In this document: one piece after another, positions 59,945-64,000 of the stretch
How positions within the stretch are numbered: the first letter of the stretch is position 1
Layout: the number at the start of each line of letters is the position of its first letter
Assembly: GCF_030116705.1 (NCBI RefSeq)
Contig: NZ_JAOTIK010000002.1
Location: forward strand, 806,001-870,000
DNA: 64,000 nucleotides
From: Streptomyces sp. ML-6
GTDB taxonomy: Bacteria; Actinomycetota; Actinomycetes; Streptomycetales; Streptomycetaceae
Reading direction: 5' to 3'
Notes under the pieces: model-generated
Seen by the model: the letters and a program-made list of their open reading frames with translations, nothing else
The model's database searches: none
Told to the model about the DNA's origin: nothing
Program-made: the position numbers and the translations under genes

Positions 59945-61180
59945 ATGGACAACAGGATTCAGCTGATCAGTGACGGCGACGGACTCGCGGTCGTCGGGAG
60001 CCCGGTGGACGTCGAGCACTTCCTCGCCTCGGAGCGGCTGCTGTCGCTGTCGAAGGACCTCGGGCTGCGCCGCCTCGGATCTCTCCTCCGCGCCGGGTCC
60101 GGAGTGGCGCGGGCCGCCTCCGAGATCGCCGCCCATTCGGGCCGCTGGGTGAAACTGACCGAGGAGTCCGCTCAACTCGTCAAGAAGTTCGGGCTGATGG
60201 AGAGCCGGACGCCGGGCATCAGCCACGCGATGGTGGGGAAGCCGGGGGCGATCGGGTCATGGCTCCAGATCGTGCAGGGGACCGGCTCGTTCCTGACCAG
60301 CCCGGCGGTGCTCACCGGTGCCGCGGGGATCATGGCCCAGCTCGCGCGGCAGCACGAGATGGGCGAGATCAGGGACTGTCTCGCGACGATCGACAGGAAG
60401 ATCGACGACGTGATCCGCGCCCAGAAGGACGCCGAGTTGGGGAAGGTGTCCGGGGCGGGCCTCGACATCGAGTCCGCCATGACCGTCCTGGAAGTGGAGG
60501 GCCGGGTCGACGACGACACCTGGTCGACCGTCCAGGCCAGGACTCACACGATCACGGACGCCCTGGGGTGGGCGCTGCGCCGGTTCGACGCGCTCGCGGA
60601 GAGGGCGGAGGGCACGACCGGGATCGGTGATCTCGTGCGGACGGCCAAGCAGGCGGAGTTCGAGGTCCAGGAGCTGCTCGTCGTCGTGGCCCGTTGCTTC
60701 GAACTGCAGTCCGCGCTCGACGCGTTGCGACTGGCGAGGGCGCTGGAAGAGTCTCCGGAGGTGCTGGAGGGGCGTCGGCGCGCGCTGACCGTCGACCGGC
60801 GGAGGCGGCGGGAACTCGTCTCGGGGAGGATCGAGCACCTGATGGCACGCCTGGACGCGGCTGCCGACAGGGTCAACTCGAACGTGCTGCTGCATCTGTC
60901 CGCGCACCGGGCGGTGGTGGGTTCGGTCAACCACGTCGGCATCACCGTCGATGAATTCCACCGACCGCTCGGGATCGAGTCCGCCCGGCCCGCGCTGGAG
61001 ACGACACGCTGGTGGGACGCGGCCCGGGACCCGGCGCAATTGAGGAACGCGACCGCGGAGGTGGGACGCAAAGCGGTCGTGGGAGCGGTGGTCGTGGGAG
61101 CCGCGGGGGTCCTGGCGAAGGGGGCGCACGGCGGCCGGGACCTGATCGGCAATGGGACGACCCGCGGAACTCGTGGCTGA
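59945..61180 (+). CDS. Hypothetical protein
   Basis: 411 residues; not recognised. It starts MDNRIQLISDGDGLAVVGSP, has a hydrophobic, Gly/Ala-rich segment (GSFLTSPAVLTGAAGIMAQLA, about 110-135) and a long helical central part rich in Arg, Glu and Leu. The C-terminus has another hydrophobic run (AVVGAVVVGAAGVLAKGA). It may associate with the membrane. It lies between LysE and a SMI1-like gene; a toxin-immunity or phage-defence context is conceivable but unsupported. Confidence 0.75.
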   Translation: MDNRIQLISDGDGLAVVGSPVDVEHFLASERLLSLSKDLGLRRLGSLLRAGSGVARAASEIAAHSGRWVKLTEESAQLVKKFGLMESRTPGISHAMVGKPGAIGSWLQIVQGTGSFLTSPAVLTGAAGIMAQLARQHEMGEIRDCLATIDRKIDDVIRAQKDAELGKVSGAGLDIESAMTVLEVEGRVDDDTWSTVQARTHTITDALGWALRRFDALAERAEGTTGIGDLVRTAKQAEFEVQELLVVVARCFELQSALDALRLARALEESPEVLEGRRRALTVDRRRRRELVSGRIEHLMARLDAAADRVNSNVLLHLSAHRAVVGSVNHVGITVDEFHRPLGIESARPALETTRWWDAARDPAQLRNATAEVGRKAVVGAVVVGAAGVLAKGAHGGRDLIGNGTTRGTRG

Positions 61181-61349
61181 TGGACGCCGCCGAGCACTGG
61201 GTGCCGGTTCGCTGAACGCGGCCGGTCGGCCGAGTGGAAACGCGGCCCGGGGCGCGAACGATGAAGTCGATCTGCGAAGCCGCAGCGAGACGTGCGGCAA
61301 CGCCGCGGGCCGTTGGCGGTCAGGCGGAGAGCCGTGCCAGGAGGCGTGG

Positions 61350-61973
61350 ATGGACGACCTCGTACGCAATTGGACGCGCGTCGAGAGCTGGCATCGGCAA
61401 CACCGATGCGCCGGCACGCTCCTCGAACTGCATCCGCCCGCTTCGGAGGAGGCCGTCCAGTCCCTCCGCCGGGCCATCCCCTATCCGCTTCATCCGCATC
61501 TCGTGCAGTGGCTCGGCATCCACGCGGGCGCGCCCTTGTACGACGCTCCCGTCTGGCCGGGGGGCTACGTTCCGTACGATCTCGAAACGCTCATGGCCGG
61601 ACCGGCGTACATGGCGGAGATGCTTGAGGAGTGGGAGGAGCAGCGCGACGAGGATCCCGAGGCCTGGATCCAGGAACCGTGGGCGGACCCCTTGTGGCTG
61701 CCCGTCGCCGGTACGCACACGGGGGAGAGCCTCGTCGTGGACCACCGGCCCGGCGACGGCTTCGGCACCGTCATCGAGATCGACTACGAGGGCACCGAGG
61801 TCGTCACGGCCCGCTGGAGGAGCCTGGGGGAGATGATCCGGCTGATGGCCGATTCGCTGGAATCGGGAGAGGCCATGCCGTACGCGCGCGAGTACGTGCG
61901 CGTCCCACGCCTGGACGAGGACCCGCCCCGTCGTCTCACCTGGGCGTTGGAGAAGCCCCGGCGGGAGGGGTGA
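61350..61973 (+). CDS. SMI1/KNR4-family protein
   Basis: 207 residues with SMI1/KNR4 features: LHPPASEEAVQSLRRAI (start of the fold), LVQWLGIHAGAPL, WLPVAGTHTGESLVVDHRPGDGFGTVIEID and the final helix SLGEMIRLMADSLESG. Family members are often immunity proteins in contact-dependent or polymorphic toxin systems. AGGAGG lies 5 bases before the ATG at 61350; 61181-61349 has no gene. Confidence 0.85.
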   Translation: MDDLVRNWTRVESWHRQHRCAGTLLELHPPASEEAVQSLRRAIPYPLHPHLVQWLGIHAGAPLYDAPVWPGGYVPYDLETLMAGPAYMAEMLEEWEEQRDEDPEAWIQEPWADPLWLPVAGTHTGESLVVDHRPGDGFGTVIEIDYEGTEVVTARWRSLGEMIRLMADSLESGEAMPYAREYVRVPRLDEDPPRRLTWALEKPRREG

Positions 61974-62646
61974 GGAACAGGGACAGCTCCCTCGCCCCGC
62001 TTGTGGGGGAGGGAGCTGCCGTCGGCTGTGCCGTCGCTCGCCACGGTCTGGTGAGGCCGGGTACGTCGATGAAGTACGCGTCGTTGTCCAGCATGCGCTG
62101 CTTCGTGCAGAAGCCCGACAGGCGGGATCCGGCACGCTCGTTCTGGGCGCCCGGCAGGGTGGTGCGGGCGCACTTCTCGGGGCAAGTGGGTGCGGTGTTC
62201 GGCGCCCTCAGGTCGTCATAGAGACGCCACTTGTCATCGGCGTCCTTACGGGCGTAAGCCTGGAGGCACTGTGTGCCGTTCTCGGCACCTTGCTGAGATC
62301 CGCCGCTCTCCTTGGTTGCCGCGAAGGCGTACTCGTCGCACCGGGTCTTCTTGCCGGCACCGGTTGCCTGCGGGTGCAGTGCCAGTGCGTACTGGCCGGA
62401 GTCCGGGCAGACCACGGCTCGGTTCGCGTCCCGCTCGGCAGAGTCGAACTCACGATGCAGCGGGCTGTTGTCCTTCTTGCTGCCGGGGTGCCAGGCGAGT
62501 TTGTCGCGCATCTCCATGTAATAGAGGGCGGCGCCTTCGACGTACTTGTGCTTCAGCTCGAAGGTGGGCGTGTACTTGGTGAAGACACAACCGACAGATG
62601 CCGTGTTCGGCGTCATCTGGTCGCAGCGGATCTGCTCCCGGAACAC
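61936..62646 (-). pseudogene. Truncated secreted NucA/NucB-like nuclease-domain protein
   Basis: About 236 residues without signal peptide or the expected long N-terminal part. It matches the C-terminal region of Streptomyces secreted proteins with a NucA/NucB-like deoxyribonuclease domain (REQIRCDQM, GCVFTKYTPTFEL, TRCDEYAFAATKESGG, SGFCTKQRMLDNDAYFID). The frame stays open upstream of GTG 62646 into DNA that belongs to the truncated TetR gene on the other strand, so its 5' end is lost. The C-terminus runs on through a terminator-like hairpin. Not expected to make a functional secreted protein. Confidence 0.7.
61984..62018. terminator. Terminator hairpin between convergent genes
   Basis: CAGCTCCCTC..CCCC pairs with GGGG..GAGGGAGCTG (10 + 4 bp, one bulged G; loop of about 6). 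It lies 11 bases past the SMI1-like gene and inside the tail of the broken gene opposite, whose original end may therefore have been before it. Confidence 0.7.
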
Positions 62647-62663
62647 CCAGCTGGGTTCGGTAG

Positions 62664-63176
62664 CGCGGCTTCGCCGCCACGACGGTACGGGATATCGCCG
62701 GGGCGGCCGGCGTCAGCACCGGGACCGTGATGATGGTCGGTGACAAGAACGCACTGTTGGTCAGGGTTTTCGACTCGATGGTGGCTGCGGAGCATGCCCG
62801 GCGCGCCGACATCGACCTGCAATCAACTGGCCCTGACGTTTGCGTGGACCGCTTGGGCGTTCTGGTCCAGCCGTTCGTCCTACTGTTCACCGACAGTCCC
62901 GAGCTGGCGCGATCGTACGCGTCGATCCTGGTATCCGGCGCGCATTCCTCCTCGCTGTTCACTGACCTCGCCGCCCAGCTCATCGACGATTTTGCGGCCG
63001 CGATCACCATGCGCGGGTGCAGCTCGCAGGCTGACGCACCGGCCAAGGCGAAGGCGCTCTATGCCGCCTACGTCGGCACGCTCTTCACCTGGTCGGCACT
63101 TGGCTCCGCCGATCCCTCCGGCCTCACGGACAGCCTCCGAACCACCTTCGCGGCCATCTGCACCTGCAAGGAGTAA
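62664..63176 (+). pseudogene. TetR-family regulator, N-terminally truncated
   Basis: In frame after a TAG at 62661 the DNA encodes RGFAATTVRDIAGAAGVSTG, the middle of a TetR helix-turn-helix, then a normal ligand-binding part (DKNALLVRVFDSMVAAEHARR ... LRTTFAAICTCKE). The first 20-25 residues of the HTH and the start codon are absent. Translation from GTG 62727 would give a 149-residue protein without DNA-binding domain. A DoxX gene follows 4 bases after the stop, the usual TetR-target arrangement. Confidence 0.75.
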
Positions 63177-63180
63177 CCCC

Positions 63181-63540
63181 ATGCCCCTGACCCCCGATCC
63201 GTGGTGGCCCCCGGCCGTCCTCGCCATCGCCTTGTTCAGCGACGCGGCGATGTCACTGCGGCCGCCGAAGTTCATCCGCGACTGCCTGAACGGCGTGGGC
63301 TTCCCTCGCGAGTGGTGGTGGACGCTGATCGTGATCAAGACCCTCGCCGTGATCGGGCTCATTGCCGGGATCTGGATTCCCGGCATCGCTCTGGCTACCA
63401 ACACTGGCGTGATCGTCTACTTCGTGAGTGCCGCCGCGGCCCATGTCCGAGCCCGCTTCACCGGGCAGGCGTTCTGGCTCAACTGCCTTGGCATGCTTGC
63501 ACTCTCCATCACAGTTCTCGTGCTCTCGTTCGCGCTCTGA
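63181..63540 (+). CDS. DoxX-like membrane protein
   Basis: 119 residues with four hydrophobic segments; DoxX-like pattern (FIRDCLNGVGFPREWWWTLIVIKTLAVIGLIAGIW). Such proteins often follow a TetR regulator and help with oxidative or solvent stress; the enzymatic role is unknown. It follows the TetR remnant by 4 bases, so it may have lost its regulation. Confidence 0.85.
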   Translation: MPLTPDPWWPPAVLAIALFSDAAMSLRPPKFIRDCLNGVGFPREWWWTLIVIKTLAVIGLIAGIWIPGIALATNTGVIVYFVSAAAAHVRARFTGQAFWLNCLGMLALSITVLVLSFAL

Positions 63541-64000
63541 GTGGCCGATACCTCAAGACGCGCCCCCTCCGGCACGACGCCCCCGCGCTCTCACCGGAAC
63601 GCGCCCCTCACGCCCGAGGGGCGCAAGCGGCTGATCGAACGATGCCGCACCCGTCCGATCGCACACGTAGCCGCAGAGACGGGTATCTCCCGAGCCACCG
63701 CGTCGAAGTGGGTAAACCGGTACAAGGAGTTCGGCGAGCTCGGTCTCATCGACCGATCGTCCGCTCCGACACGGCAGCCGACCGCGACGCCCGGATGCTT
63801 GGTGAAGCGGACCGAATCGATGCGGCGCGAGCACAAGTGGTCAGCATCCCGCATCGCGTTCGAGCTGCATCAAGACGGAACCCCGGTCAGTCGCCGCACC
63901 ATCACACGGCTGCTCGCGCAGCTCGGCTTGAACCGGCGGAAATTCATCGACCCGAATGGCGAGACGAACCGGGAGCCACAGAAGATCATCGCCGAGCGTC
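63541..64000 (+). mobile_element. IS481-type transposase, 5' part
   Basis: From GTG 63541, directly after the DoxX stop, an open frame runs off the window: APLTPEGRKRLIERCR, HVAAETGISRATASKWVNRY (HTH), LGLIDRSSAPTRQP, EHKWSASRIAFELHQDG (second HTH), LNRRKFIDPNGE. This is the N-terminal DNA-binding half of an IS481-family transposase; the DDE catalytic core lies beyond the edge. No left inverted repeat was recognised between DoxX and the start. Confidence 0.85.

Overview
The window is very GC-rich actinobacterial DNA with GTG/TTG starts, four-base start/stop overlaps and typical regulators. It almost certainly comes from a Streptomyces chromosome. About two thirds of it (1 to about 42.5 kb) is the right-hand part of a large hybrid polyketide/nonribosomal-peptide gene cluster whose left end lies outside the window.

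Plus-strand arm (1-18.5 kb). The 3' end of a modular type I PKS gene comes first (partial KR-ACP, then a complete KS-AT-DH-ER-KR-ACP module and a docking tail, no thioesterase). It is followed by a 14-TM exporter, a small DUF5302-like protein, an acyl-CoA-dehydrogenase-like enzyme, a Sfp-type phosphopantetheinyl transferase, a LuxR-type regulator with a degenerate receiver, a free-standing condensation protein with half a thioesterase, and metK-metF for methyl supply. A probable 3' scrap of metH lies between metK and metF. A secreted M23/FG-GAP protein separates this arm from the next.

Minus-strand arm (42.5 down to 20.3 kb) is a convoy of 17 genes, many translationally coupled: two tryptophan-2,3-dioxygenase-like haem proteins, a free PCP, a C-A-PCP-KS hybrid, a protein with a dead acyltransferase core plus half a condensation domain, an arylpyruvate-type methyltransferase, an MFS exporter, a GNAT, an ATP-grasp ligase, a cupin, a HisC-like aminotransferase, an MbtH-GNAT fusion, lysine 2,3-aminomutase, 3,5-diaminohexanoate dehydrogenase, lysine 5,6-aminomutase (both subunits) and a free adenylation protein with the threonine code. 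Read together: lysine is turned into beta-lysine, 3,5-diaminohexanoate and then 5-amino-3-oxohexanoate. The methyltransferase, aminotransferase and cupin look like a beta-methyl-amino-acid set, and threonine is a predicted monomer. These are joined to a polyketide made with methylmalonyl units. The product is not recognised.

Two arrays of direct repeats at exactly 11-bp pitch (nine units before the dehydrogenase gene, and a shorter box before the dioxygenase genes) look like SARP-regulator sites, although no SARP gene is in the window.

From 42.8 kb on are ordinary accessory genes (NmrA-like, hemerythrin, DUF1772, AraC). At 46.9-54.3 kb is a second, compact, divergent biosynthetic locus: ACP-KASIII-SDR one way and CFA-type methyltransferase, Baeyer-Villiger-type monooxygenase, Tat-exported FAD oxidase, SRPBCC protein and hydrolase the other, around a promoter with mirrored repeats. 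Then come a CBS-domain gene with a Cys-rich small ORF, four metal/persulfide-sensor-like operator candidates, a large molybdopterin oxidoreductase-reductase-ferredoxin fusion, a LysE exporter, a hypothetical protein and a SMI1-like protein. The right edge is decayed: a truncated NucA/NucB-like gene and a truncated TetR gene meet head to head at one junction, followed by DoxX and the start of an IS481-type transposase that runs off the window.
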